Part shown: positions 1 through 5,120 of the stretch, piece by piece
Position numbering within the stretch: position 1 is the first letter of the stretch
How the letters are laid out: each line of letters begins with the position of its first letter
Source: an uncultured Erysipelotrichaceae bacterium
GTDB lineage: Bacteria > Bacillota_I > Bacilli_A > Acholeplasmatales > Anaeroplasmataceae
Reading direction: 5' to 3'
Assembly: GCA_902783745.1 (NCBI GenBank)
Contig: CACZRY010000001.1
Location: 1-5,120 of the forward strand
DNA length: 5,120 bases
Made by a program: the position numbers and the translations under genes
The notes under the pieces: generated by a model
The model's database searches: none
The model's input: the letters and a program-made list of their open reading frames with translations, nothing else
What the model was told of the DNA's origin: nothing

Positions 1-30
1 AAAAGCCATAAAGTCTCCCTTATGGCTTTT
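1..30 (-). terminator. Rho-independent-type terminator closing the operon
   Basis: There is a perfect 11-bp inverted repeat, AAAAGCCATAA (1-11) and TTATGGCTTTT (20-30), with an 8-base loop. It lies 17 bases past the stop codon of the last gene. Read on the minus strand, the stem ends in GGCTTTT, giving a short U-run that continues beyond the window edge. The stem is flanked by A's on one side and T's on the other, so it could also terminate transcription arriving from the other direction. The position after the last visible gene and the symmetry make a terminator the best call, although only four U's can be seen. Confidence 0.75.
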
Positions 31-47
31 AAGTCATAATTTATGAG

Positions 48-1208
48 TTAAATATCTTCATCAGCGGTAAATGTCAAGTTAAGTGTTGTTGGTTTTTGAT
101 CAATACCAAATAAACAATCAGAATCCCAACCCTCAGCCCAAAAGTAAACTGTTACTTTAACTTTAGTTTGTACTCCTGAATGAACACCTAAGAAATCACC
201 TGATTCTAACTCTGAATTACTAGCTTTCGCTCTAATTTCTCGGTTTTCATTTGTAATTTCTAAATCATTTACGCCTCTGTTGACTGCGTTTGAAAGACAT
301 TCTTCAAAATATTCTTTTTTTCCTGTGTAAATACTATTTTTTAAATATGGACGAATAACTAAAAGCTCTTTTAAAGCTGTATTTCTTTCTTCTTCTAATA
401 TGCCACCTAAACTATATGAACCGTCTTCACTTAATGCTGGTTCTTGTGTACCACCTTGATAGATTTTCAAATCATTAGGTTCAGCATTATCGTTATATTC
501 AGCATTTATGTCAAGCGGACTAAAAATTTCAAAAGCAAACCTCATTGCATTAGCTGAATTTACAGTATAAACGTTAGGTAAACTCTTTAATATGGTATTT
601 TTAGGGTTATCTTCTAACCCGTTAAATGGATTACCATTAGAAAAGTTGAAATCAGCTAAAGTACCAACTAAAGTATTCTCCAATTCTGTCATTAAAATTG
701 GCGCATTAATCTCAGTTGTTTCAAGATTAATACCTTCTTTAGTATCTACAGAAAAATATAAATCAAATTTATAGTACCCAATAGTATCAATCATACTAAG
801 ATAATCTTTTTGTTTGTAATCAATAGCCTGGAAAGATGTAAGCTTATTGTCGCTTACTGTAGTAGTTAAAGGTGTTAAAGTTAGTTTAGAGAATATCGTC
901 TCTATTGAATTATCATCCTGGCTATCAATATATGAAGAATATTCACTAGAGTTTTTTCTATTCTTAAGAATTTGTCTTTCTATTTCAATTGTATCAACAG
1001 CTTCACCAAATGTGCCATTTTTGCCACTGCCTGAAATTGTTAAATAATAATTAGCTTTAGTTTCTTGTATTTTAAGATTCATCTCAAAATTAGAAGCACT
1101 AGCATAAGTGAAGATACCAACCCATGCGAAAGTAGTGGCAATCATAGTAATCAAAACTACTACGCTAGTTAGTAAGCTAATTATTATCTTTTTGCTTAAA
1201 CCTCGCAC
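48..1208 (-). CDS. Secreted protein with SipW-type signal peptide and C-terminal EGWDSDC box (gene E, last in operon)
   Basis: This is a 386-aa exported protein of no recognised named family. The start is GTG at 1208; a strong AAGGAGG lies 10 bases upstream and no better ATG exists. Residues 1-7 are basic (RGLSKK), 8-24 form a hydrophobic core, and TTFAW is at 25-29. Unlike its neighbours, the segment after W29 stays hydrophobic (VGIFTY) and is followed by ASA (36-38), so cleavage after A38 by an ordinary signal peptidase, or retention in the membrane, is also possible. Family motifs are TISGS (57-61), YYKFDLYF (145-152), NAMRF (220-224) and YFWAEGWDSDC (355-365), followed by a last strand LNLTFTA. 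A charged, probably helical segment (about 270-290, EEERNTALKELL) is not seen in the other paralogues. Cysteines at 304 and 365 may pair. There is no LPXTG or C-terminal anchor. The role is inferred to be an extracellular fibre or matrix component, possibly the cell-proximal one. Confidence 0.9.
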   Translation of the reverse strand: MRGLSKKIIISLLTSVVVLITMIATTFAWVGIFTYASASNFEMNLKIQETKANYYLTISGSGKNGTFGEAVDTIEIERQILKNRKNSSEYSSYIDSQDDNSIETIFSKLTLTPLTTTVSDNKLTSFQAIDYKQKDYLSMIDTIGYYKFDLYFSVDTKEGINLETTEINAPILMTELENTLVGTLADFNFSNGNPFNGLEDNPKNTILKSLPNVYTVNSANAMRFAFEIFSPLDINAEYNDNAEPNDLKIYQGGTQEPALSEDGSYSLGGILEEERNTALKELLVIRPYLKNSIYTGKKEYFEECLSNAVNRGVNDLEITNENREIRAKASNSELESGDFLGVHSGVQTKVKVTVYFWAEGWDSDCLFGIDQKPTTLNLTFTADEDI

Positions 1209-1218
1209 GGGTTGTTTT

Positions 1219-1225
1219 CCTCCTT
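1219..1225 (-). promoter_or_regulatory. Shine-Dalgarno site that fixes the GTG start of gene E
   Basis: AAGGAGG on the minus strand lies 10 bases before the GTG at 1208-1206. The strength of this site and the immediately following basic-hydrophobic signal peptide support the non-ATG start. Confidence 0.85.
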
Positions 1226-1230
1226 CTTAA

Positions 1231-1257
1231 TAAAATATAAAATTATTTTATATTTTA
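1231..1257 (-). repeat. Perfect 12-bp A/T-only inverted repeat (intercistronic hairpin)
   Basis: TAAAATATAAAA (1231-1242) and TTTTATATTTTA (1246-1257) are exact reverse complements separated by TTA. The hairpin fills most of the 56-base gap between the TAA stop of gene D and the ribosome-binding site of gene E. The stem contains only A-T pairs, so it is weaker than a normal terminator. It could act as a partial terminator, as a 3' stabiliser for the gene D part of the message, or as an RNA processing site. Another in-frame TAA follows the stop of gene D directly. The repeat is certain; its function is inferred. Confidence 0.6.
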
Positions 1258-1264
1258 GCCGTTA

Positions 1265-2257
1265 TTATTCTTTTTCGATGCCTTGGAATTCCATATCTAA
1301 TGCAAATGTTTGTTGACGACATGCATCGAAACACATCTTATCCCAACCATCAAGATAAATATCGAATCTTACCATTAAGATATTATCTAATCCACCAGCG
1401 TTAGCACCAGCTCCTGTAGAAAGAGCGAATACATAATCACCCTTTGCAAATGTAGCAATATCAGTTAAATTATCTTCTGAAGATACAAGTGTTTCACTAA
1501 TTTCTGTATTTTTAACCTTATTATAATATGTATGTGCATTAGCATCAGCACCTGTATTTGTACCCTTACCTGGAGCATTTTCACCAGTTGTCTTTGCAGC
1601 AATTGAATCACAAGAATAAGCTGTTCTAGTTGCTTCATCTTCAGTTGCTAATAATGGTGATGCTGTAGCACTTGCAGCAACTTCTGTGCCATTACCAATT
1701 GTTACAACAACATTTGTTGCATATAACATATCTACATAGTAAGTATTAGTTGAAGCTCCTGTACCTGCAGCTAAAACTGACTTAGTAGGTAAAGAAGCAC
1801 CAGTAGTTGTATTTCTTAAGTCAAACTTCTTTACTTGAACATTTAAATCAGCTGATGAACCAGACTTGAAATATACATAGAATGAAATATATCCATTAGA
1901 AGATGCAGTACCACCAGTAACTACACCACCTTCCTTATTATCAGTTGGATTCCAAGTATAATACTTACCAGCATCTAAAGCAGAGTTGTTAGTCTTAACT
2001 TTTGTACCAGCATATGCAACTGGATCTAAAGTTACTTCTGATGTATCTACATCAATTTTAGCACCCCATTGACCAACCTTTGCAGAATCAGAGATTAGTA
2101 ATAATGTTGCATCGTTTTCATTTGTCTTACCTGTAATACCTTCAGCCTTAACTGTATCGTTTGAAGTATACCAAGCGAATGTTGTTGAAACTAATGTTGT
2201 TGCACAAGCTGCTAAAGCTGCGCATGATAAACCTAATTTTAAACCTAATTTTCTCAT
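1265..2257 (-). CDS. Ala/Thr/Gly/Asn-rich secreted protein with SipW-type signal peptide (gene D), candidate major subunit
   Basis: This 330-aa exported protein starts with ATG at 2257, 8 bases after AAGGAG in an A-rich leader. The signal peptide runs from basic MRKLGLK through a Cys- and Ala-containing hydrophobic core to STTFAW (24-29); the mature protein probably begins near W29. Motifs follow the family order but are more diverged: LLLIS (52-56), GYISFYVYF (122-130), NAHTYYNKVKN (240-250) and RFDIYLDGWDKMC (297-309), followed by FDAC and a final strand FALDMEF. NAMRF is replaced by an unrelated-looking YATNVVV (179-185). Its composition differs from its neighbours: small and polar residues dominate, it is the shortest complete member, and Lys is often encoded by AAG. 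These traits suggest an abundant, secreted structural protein. Mature cysteines are 216, 309 and 313. No wall-sorting or lipobox motif was seen. An extracellular filament or matrix role is inferred from the TasA/CalY-like signal peptide, not shown. Confidence 0.9.
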   Translation of the reverse strand: MRKLGLKLGLSCAALAACATTLVSTTFAWYTSNDTVKAEGITGKTNENDATLLLISDSAKVGQWGAKIDVDTSEVTLDPVAYAGTKVKTNNSALDAGKYYTWNPTDNKEGGVVTGGTASSNGYISFYVYFKSGSSADLNVQVKKFDLRNTTTGASLPTKSVLAAGTGASTNTYYVDMLYATNVVVTIGNGTEVAASATASPLLATEDEATRTAYSCDSIAAKTTGENAPGKGTNTGADANAHTYYNKVKNTEISETLVSSEDNLTDIATFAKGDYVFALSTGAGANAGGLDNILMVRFDIYLDGWDKMCFDACRQQTFALDMEFQGIEKE

Positions 2258-2265
2258 AATTTTTT

Positions 2266-2273
2266 CTCCTTTT
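2266..2273 (-). promoter_or_regulatory. Shine-Dalgarno site of gene D in a poly-A leader
   Basis: AAAAGGAG lies 8 bases before the ATG at 2257. The rest of the 51-base gap from gene C is almost pure A on the coding strand, with no hairpin. This predicts an unstructured, efficiently translated leader and co-transcription with gene C. Confidence 0.8.
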
Positions 2274-2308
2274 ATTTTTTATTTTTTTAGATTTTTTGAC
2301 TAATTTTT

Positions 2309-3640
2309 TTATTCTCCACTATAAACCTTAGTCGAGTTAAATAGTAGATGTACATTAATAGAACTTGACAGACCATCGAAGCAGTCGGCATCCCAACCCT
2401 CCAGCCAAAATCTACATGTTACCTGTTTTACTGCACCGCCTGACTCAACTGTAGTAATTACATGTTTGTTTCCATTACCATTTGTTATGTCAGCGTACTT
2501 TAATGTATTAAGACGAACGTCATCTTCATTGTAATCAATTAATTTTTCTGTTAATTTTGCGTTCTTCTTAATGTTGTTATAGTAAGTGTACATTGCATTG
2601 ATATTAGCACAATATGCTTTTTCAAGCTCTGTTACTTCATCTCCATCTGCAAACACTTTACTATTTTCATAAGTTGTAGCAAAGCTACCTAAGTTAGTGA
2701 CTTCAACATCTTCACCAGCGATATTTTCTGTACCTTCTTGATTTAACTCATATATTAGAGTTTTTTCAATTTCAGTAACTACTTCTTCATTTTCTGGTTC
2801 AGTTACAACTGGTTCTGTAACTATAGGTCCTACTGGATCAGTTACATCAGTTTGTGTTGTATCTGTAGTTGTTAATGGTTCATCATCTTCATCTACTGAT
2901 GCTTCTTGCACATATGTACTTGAAGTCATACTAAATCTCATCGCATTTGAGGAATAAACATTTACATAGTCAAAATTATCTTGTGATAATGATTTAACTA
3001 CATTATCCTTTGTTACAAGTCTCATATCATCTAATAATTCGACATGATCTACTTCATTAGATCTGATATAAGTACCAGCTACTGTTTTATCAGTAGTGTT
3101 ATTTTCACTTGCAATTTGTCCTTCGTTCATACCAGAACTTATTACTTTATCTCCAGTTAAATATATTGCATATTTTTGCTTTTCAGTATCTTTATCAGAA
3201 ACTGCTTTAAAATATAAATTTAACTGAACATATCTTCCATCTATTGGACTTACTGTTGAACCAGATAGATTCTTTAAGACTCTACCATCTTCACTAGTTA
3301 CTGGATATAACAATATATCATTTGCGATAATCTTATTGATTGTTGCATCAGTAACTTGTTGTCCTGCATATTCTAATGAATTGCCATCCTTAGAGAACTT
3401 ATAGTTCTTGTTATAACCATGAACCATAGCCATTCTCATTTGAGATGATGATAAGTTATGATAATAATGAGTACCATCTACAGAAACCTGAAATCCAAGT
3501 CCACCTGTTACATCGAAATCAAATCCACTTACAACTGCTGTAGAGTTGATTTGGAACCATGCATAAGTAGTTGAAAATAAGCTTAAACCAGTTAATGCCA
3601 CTGTTGAAATGCCTACTATCAGTTTTCTTAAGTGTTTCAT
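2309..3640 (-). CDS. Secreted protein with SipW-type signal peptide, acidic VTEP linker and EGWDADC box (gene C)
   Basis: This 443-aa exported protein is the longest in the array. Its ATG at 3640 is preceded by a G-rich ribosome-binding site (AAGGGGGG). Basic MKHLRK is followed by a hydrophobic core and STTYAWF (23-29). Motifs in order are VSVDGTHYYHNLSSSQ (52-67), YVQLNLYFK (137-145), YSSNAMRF (229-236), an acidic Thr/Pro/Val/Glu linker (about 246-292), NAMYTYYNNI (348-357) and CRFWLEGWDADC (409-420), then a final strand INVHLLF. Cysteines are 344, 409 and 420. It is the closest visible relative of gene B; both share the DGTH.(.)..N(L/V)S.S segment. The linker probably separates an N-terminal from a C-terminal beta-rich part. 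There is no LPXTG or membrane anchor at the C-terminus. A secreted structural or matrix role is inferred from the signal type and tandem paralogy; no enzyme motif was seen. Confidence 0.92.
   Translation of the reverse strand: MKHLRKLIVGISTVALTGLSLFSTTYAWFQINSTAVVSGFDFDVTGGLGFQVSVDGTHYYHNLSSSQMRMAMVHGYNKNYKFSKDGNSLEYAGQQVTDATINKIIANDILLYPVTSEDGRVLKNLSGSTVSPIDGRYVQLNLYFKAVSDKDTEKQKYAIYLTGDKVISSGMNEGQIASENNTTDKTVAGTYIRSNEVDHVELLDDMRLVTKDNVVKSLSQDNFDYVNVYSSNAMRFSMTSSTYVQEASVDEDDEPLTTTDTTQTDVTDPVGPIVTEPVVTEPENEEVVTEIEKTLIYELNQEGTENIAGEDVEVTNLGSFATTYENSKVFADGDEVTELEKAYCANINAMYTYYNNIKKNAKLTEKLIDYNEDDVRLNTLKYADITNGNGNKHVITTVESGGAVKQVTCRFWLEGWDADCFDGLSSSINVHLLFNSTKVYSGE
2796..2845 (-). repeat. Three imperfect 11-bp direct repeats coding VT(E/D)P in gene C
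   Basis: On the plus strand these are GGTTCAGTTAC (2796-2806), GGTTCTGTAAC (2811-2821) and GGATCAGTTAC (2835-2845). In the gene C frame they encode VTEP, VTEP and VTDP. They form the core of a low-complexity acidic linker (protein residues about 246-292, nucleotides 2765-2905). Such short repeats can expand or contract by slippage, so linker length may vary between strains; that is an inference. Confidence 0.7.
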
Positions 3641-3645
3641 GAATA

Positions 3646-3653
3646 CCCCCCTT
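3646..3653 (-). promoter_or_regulatory. Unusual G-rich ribosome-binding site of gene C
   Basis: AAGGGGGG lies 5 bases before the ATG at 3640. It departs from AAGGAGG by G in place of A, which a G:U pair with 16S rRNA could tolerate. The other three starts in the window use AAGGAG(G). Confidence 0.65.
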
Positions 3654-3679
3654 GCTATAAATTTTTACTGCTATATATC

Positions 3680-3697
3680 AATACTCACTAGAGTATT
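3680..3697 (-). repeat. 7-bp inverted repeat between genes B and C
   Basis: AATACTC (3680-3686) and GAGTATT (3691-3697) are perfect reverse complements with a 4-base loop. The repeat lies 16 bases past the stop of gene B within the 73-base gap. No U-run follows on the minus strand, so it is not a standard terminator. It may be an operator, an RNA stability element, or chance. Confidence 0.4.
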
Positions 3698-3713
3698 AAT
3701 ACCAAATCAATTA

Positions 3714-4787
3714 TTAATCCCCGTTATCTTCGTTAGGATTATTTACGGTAAATGCTAGATTTACCTTGAAGCTTGAAGCTTCGTTAGGTGTTCCAATAAT
3801 ATAGTCAGCATCCCAGCCTTCCATAAATACAGTTATTACTAAATGTATATCTCTGAAATTTAATTTTGATACTGGATTTTCATATTCACTATCATATTTA
3901 AATGTAGAGATTGGATTTTTCTGGAATGATTCTTCTGTATCTGTATATGCGTTACCATCATGTGCAGCTTGAGTGAATGCTGAATCACCATGGATGCTAT
4001 TCCAATAAGTATACATTGCATTCTTATCCTTATTGTGGATATCATCAGTTGCGCCTTCAACTGCTGCAGAGCCTAAACCTAGGCTAGGTTCATATAAAAC
4101 TACATCAGAATTATCTACATTAGTAACTAACACTCTCATAGCATCAGCTGGATCATATGATACTGTATCACCTGAATCAAGCTCTGTGCCATCAACTAGT
4201 GTTAACTTATTATTTAATGCTATATTATATTTTTCTTCTTTATTAGTATAAGCACTAGAAATTGTTGTATCAATATCGAAATATAGATCACAATCTTCTA
4301 AAGCCTTAGCTGTATTTTCGTATCTTAACCATAAATCGAATGATAAATAATCAGTATGCGAAGCATCAGCCATTACCATTTCATAAACGTTATCATAATC
4401 GTAGTTGTCTTTTTCCTCTTCTGGAATCTCAATTTCAGAAGGTGTTACAGTATACATCTTAGGATAACCATTTTCATCAATAGTAATATCTCCACTTTCG
4501 TATGTACCAAGTGTTGATTGACCATATTTTAATTCACTATAATTTGCATCTTCTCCAGCCCATGCTTCAATTACCTTTTTAATTTCAGATTTAGAAACAT
4601 TTTGAGTAAAATGTGTTCCATCTGTTGAAATTAAAACTCCTGCTGAAGATTTTACATTATAATCGTATTCATCAATCCACGCTACATTGTTTCTTGCGAA
4701 CCAAGCGTATGTTACAGTGACGGCACATGCAGCAGTTAATACTAATGCTCCGCCAGCTAAAATGATTTTTCTAGACATAGACTTCAT
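3714..4787 (-). CDS. Secreted protein with SipW-type signal peptide and EGWDADY box (gene B)
   Basis: This is a 357-aa exported protein. An in-frame ATG lies 20 codons further upstream, at 4847. The ATG at 4787 was chosen because AAGGAG sits 8 bases before it and the protein then begins directly with a proper signal peptide: basic MKSMSRK, a hydrophobic core and VTYAWF (25-30). Motifs in order are VLISTDGTHFTQNVSKSE (51-68), YLSFDLWL (147-154), DPADAMRV (212-219), NAMYTYWNSI (256-265) and FMEGWDADY (321-329), with a final strand SFKVNLAFTV. It resembles gene C most. It lacks the paired-cysteine pattern of the other complete members: the box ends in Tyr where they have Cys, and the only mature cysteine (166) is elsewhere. 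An acidic stretch lies at about 118-136 (IEIPEEEKDNYDYD). There is no C-terminal anchor. The function is inferred to be an extracellular structural component; no catalytic signature was seen. Confidence 0.9.
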   Translation of the reverse strand: MKSMSRKIILAGGALVLTAACAVTVTYAWFARNNVAWIDEYDYNVKSSAGVLISTDGTHFTQNVSKSEIKKVIEAWAGEDANYSELKYGQSTLGTYESGDITIDENGYPKMYTVTPSEIEIPEEEKDNYDYDNVYEMVMADASHTDYLSFDLWLRYENTAKALEDCDLYFDIDTTISSAYTNKEEKYNIALNNKLTLVDGTELDSGDTVSYDPADAMRVLVTNVDNSDVVLYEPSLGLGSAAVEGATDDIHNKDKNAMYTYWNSIHGDSAFTQAAHDGNAYTDTEESFQKNPISTFKYDSEYENPVSKLNFRDIHLVITVFMEGWDADYIIGTPNEASSFKVNLAFTVNNPNEDNGD

Positions 4788-4795
4788 GTGCTCAT

Positions 4796-4801
4796 CTCCT
4801 T
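4796..4801 (-). promoter_or_regulatory. Shine-Dalgarno site that decides the start of gene B
   Basis: AAGGAG lies 8 bases upstream of the ATG at 4787. The longer reading frame beginning at 4847 has no comparable site and would place 20 mostly polar or charged residues before the signal peptide, so the shorter start is preferred. Confidence 0.85.
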
Positions 4802-4812
4802 TTCTAGTAATC

Positions 4813-4847
4813 ATTATAATTTTATTTCGTAGACAAATGTAGGACAA
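4813..4847 (-). promoter_or_regulatory. Possible internal sigma-A-type promoter ahead of gene B
   Basis: On the minus strand, TTGTCC (4847-4842) is followed after 17 bases by TAAAAT (4824-4819), and immediately after by an exact TATAAT (4818-4813). Start of transcription would fall near 4805-4812, just before the ribosome-binding site of gene B. AT-rich gaps produce such matches by chance, and no terminator separates gene A from gene B, so this could at most add to read-through. Confidence 0.3.
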
Positions 4848-4861
4848 TTACTAATAAATAA

Positions 4862-5120
4862 TTATACTGTCATATCTACTGATAATGTTAAACCAAATTT
4901 AATTGTACCAGAATATATATTATCACCGAAATATCCTTCATCAGGATCTTCACCCTCAAGCCAGAATAGAACTGTGAACTTCATATATCCACCAGCTTCA
5001 ATTCTATAAGGATCATCGTTAAATACTGTGCCAGCTTGATTACCAACGCTTTGGAAGCTTGTTAATGGAGCTAAGTCATCATTATAACCATGGTTTAAAT
5101 AATATTCTCTTGAATCTTCA
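4862..5120 (-). CDS. C-terminal part of a secreted paralogue with FWLEGEDPD box (gene A, partial)
   Basis: Only the last 85 codons plus the TAA stop (4864-4862) lie in the window; the first complete codon starts at 5119 and the gene continues past the edge. The visible part reads EDSREYYLNHGYNDDLAPLT, then VFNDDPYRIEAGGYMKFTVL, then FWLEGEDPDEGYFGDN, and ends in a beta-like strand (IKFGLTLSVDMTV). The WLEG box followed by a final strand at the C-terminus matches the layout of the four downstream proteins, so it is called a paralogue. Here Glu replaces the Trp of EGWD, and there is no Cys in the visible part. A signal peptide cannot be checked. The stop is 74 bases before the start of gene B, with no terminator hairpin between them, so the two are probably co-transcribed. 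Confidence 0.85.
   Translation of the reverse strand, partial: EDSREYYLNHGYNDDLAPLTSFQSVGNQAGTVFNDDPYRIEAGGYMKFTVLFWLEGEDPDEGYFGDNIYSGTIKFGLTLSVDMTV

Noticed and set aside
592..774. Plus-strand open frame of 60 codons
   Set aside because: It lies wholly opposite gene E, has no ribosome-binding site, and its translation is a shadow of the antisense gene.
847..1047. Plus-strand open frame of 66 codons
   Set aside because: It lies inside gene E on the opposite strand; its hydrophobic look arises from the reverse complement of polar and charged codons.
1265..2257. Gene D as a lipoprotein because of cysteines in its signal peptide
   Set aside because: The cysteines (12 and 18) sit within the hydrophobic core without an L-(A/S)-(G/A)-C box at its end, and the TTFAW site follows.
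3641..3713. A promoter between genes B and C
   Set aside because: TTGATA and TTGATT are present, but no good -10 sequence stands at proper spacing before the ribosome site.
3860..4060. Minus-strand 66-codon open frame in another frame of gene B
   Set aside because: It is fully embedded in gene B, has biased Ile/Met/Gln composition, and lacks a ribosome site.
4033..4251. Plus-strand open frame of 72 codons
   Set aside because: It is antisense to gene B with no start signals; gene B has clear family motifs in this stretch.
4788..4847. A 20-residue N-terminal extension of gene B
   Set aside because: The extension precedes a complete signal peptide, lacks a ribosome site, and spans the real AAGGAG site used by the ATG at 4787.
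1..5120. CRISPR array, tRNA, rRNA or insertion sequence
   Set aside because: No regularly spaced repeats, RNA-gene landmarks, transposase frame or terminal inverted repeats were seen; the window is filled by the five genes.

Overview
The window is AT-rich and tightly packed. It holds a single run of five genes, all on the minus strand, so transcription goes from high to low coordinates. Canonical Shine-Dalgarno sites, TAA stops, TGG tryptophan codons and low-GC Gram-positive signal peptides suggest a Firmicutes/Bacillota-type bacterium, perhaps a gut-associated Bacilli or Erysipelotrichia-like lineage. That placement is an inference; no taxonomic marker gene is present.

Layout in transcription order: (A) the 3' end of a secreted protein gene, 5120-4862, cut by the window edge; (B) a 357-aa secreted protein, 4787-3714; (C) a 443-aa secreted protein with an acidic Thr/Pro/Glu linker, 3640-2309; (D) a 330-aa Ala/Thr/Gly/Asn-rich secreted protein, 2257-1265; (E) a 386-aa secreted protein with a GTG start, 1208-48. 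A rho-independent-type terminator hairpin at 1-30 closes the run. The gaps between genes are only 51-74 bases. They hold ribosome-binding sites, two small hairpins and one possible internal promoter. No stretch over 300 bases lacks a gene.

The proteins are divergent paralogues. The four complete ones begin with a basic, hydrophobic signal peptide ending in T-(T/V)-(F/Y)-A-W, which resembles the SipW-dependent signal peptides of the TasA/CalY (camelysin) class. They share, with variations, the same order of motifs: a first strand (such as VLIS.DG), a mid strand (such as FDLYF), NAMRF, NAMYTYYN.I, and a C-terminal FWLEGWDADC box followed by one last beta-like strand. The fifth gene, where visible, keeps the C-terminal box as FWLEGEDPD. 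None has an LPXTG motif or C-terminal membrane anchor.

The most reasonable reading is an operon for a multi-subunit extracellular fibre, matrix or surface layer whose subunits differ in abundance and role. Exact function cannot be read from sequence alone. The SipW-type peptidase expected to process these proteins is not in the window.
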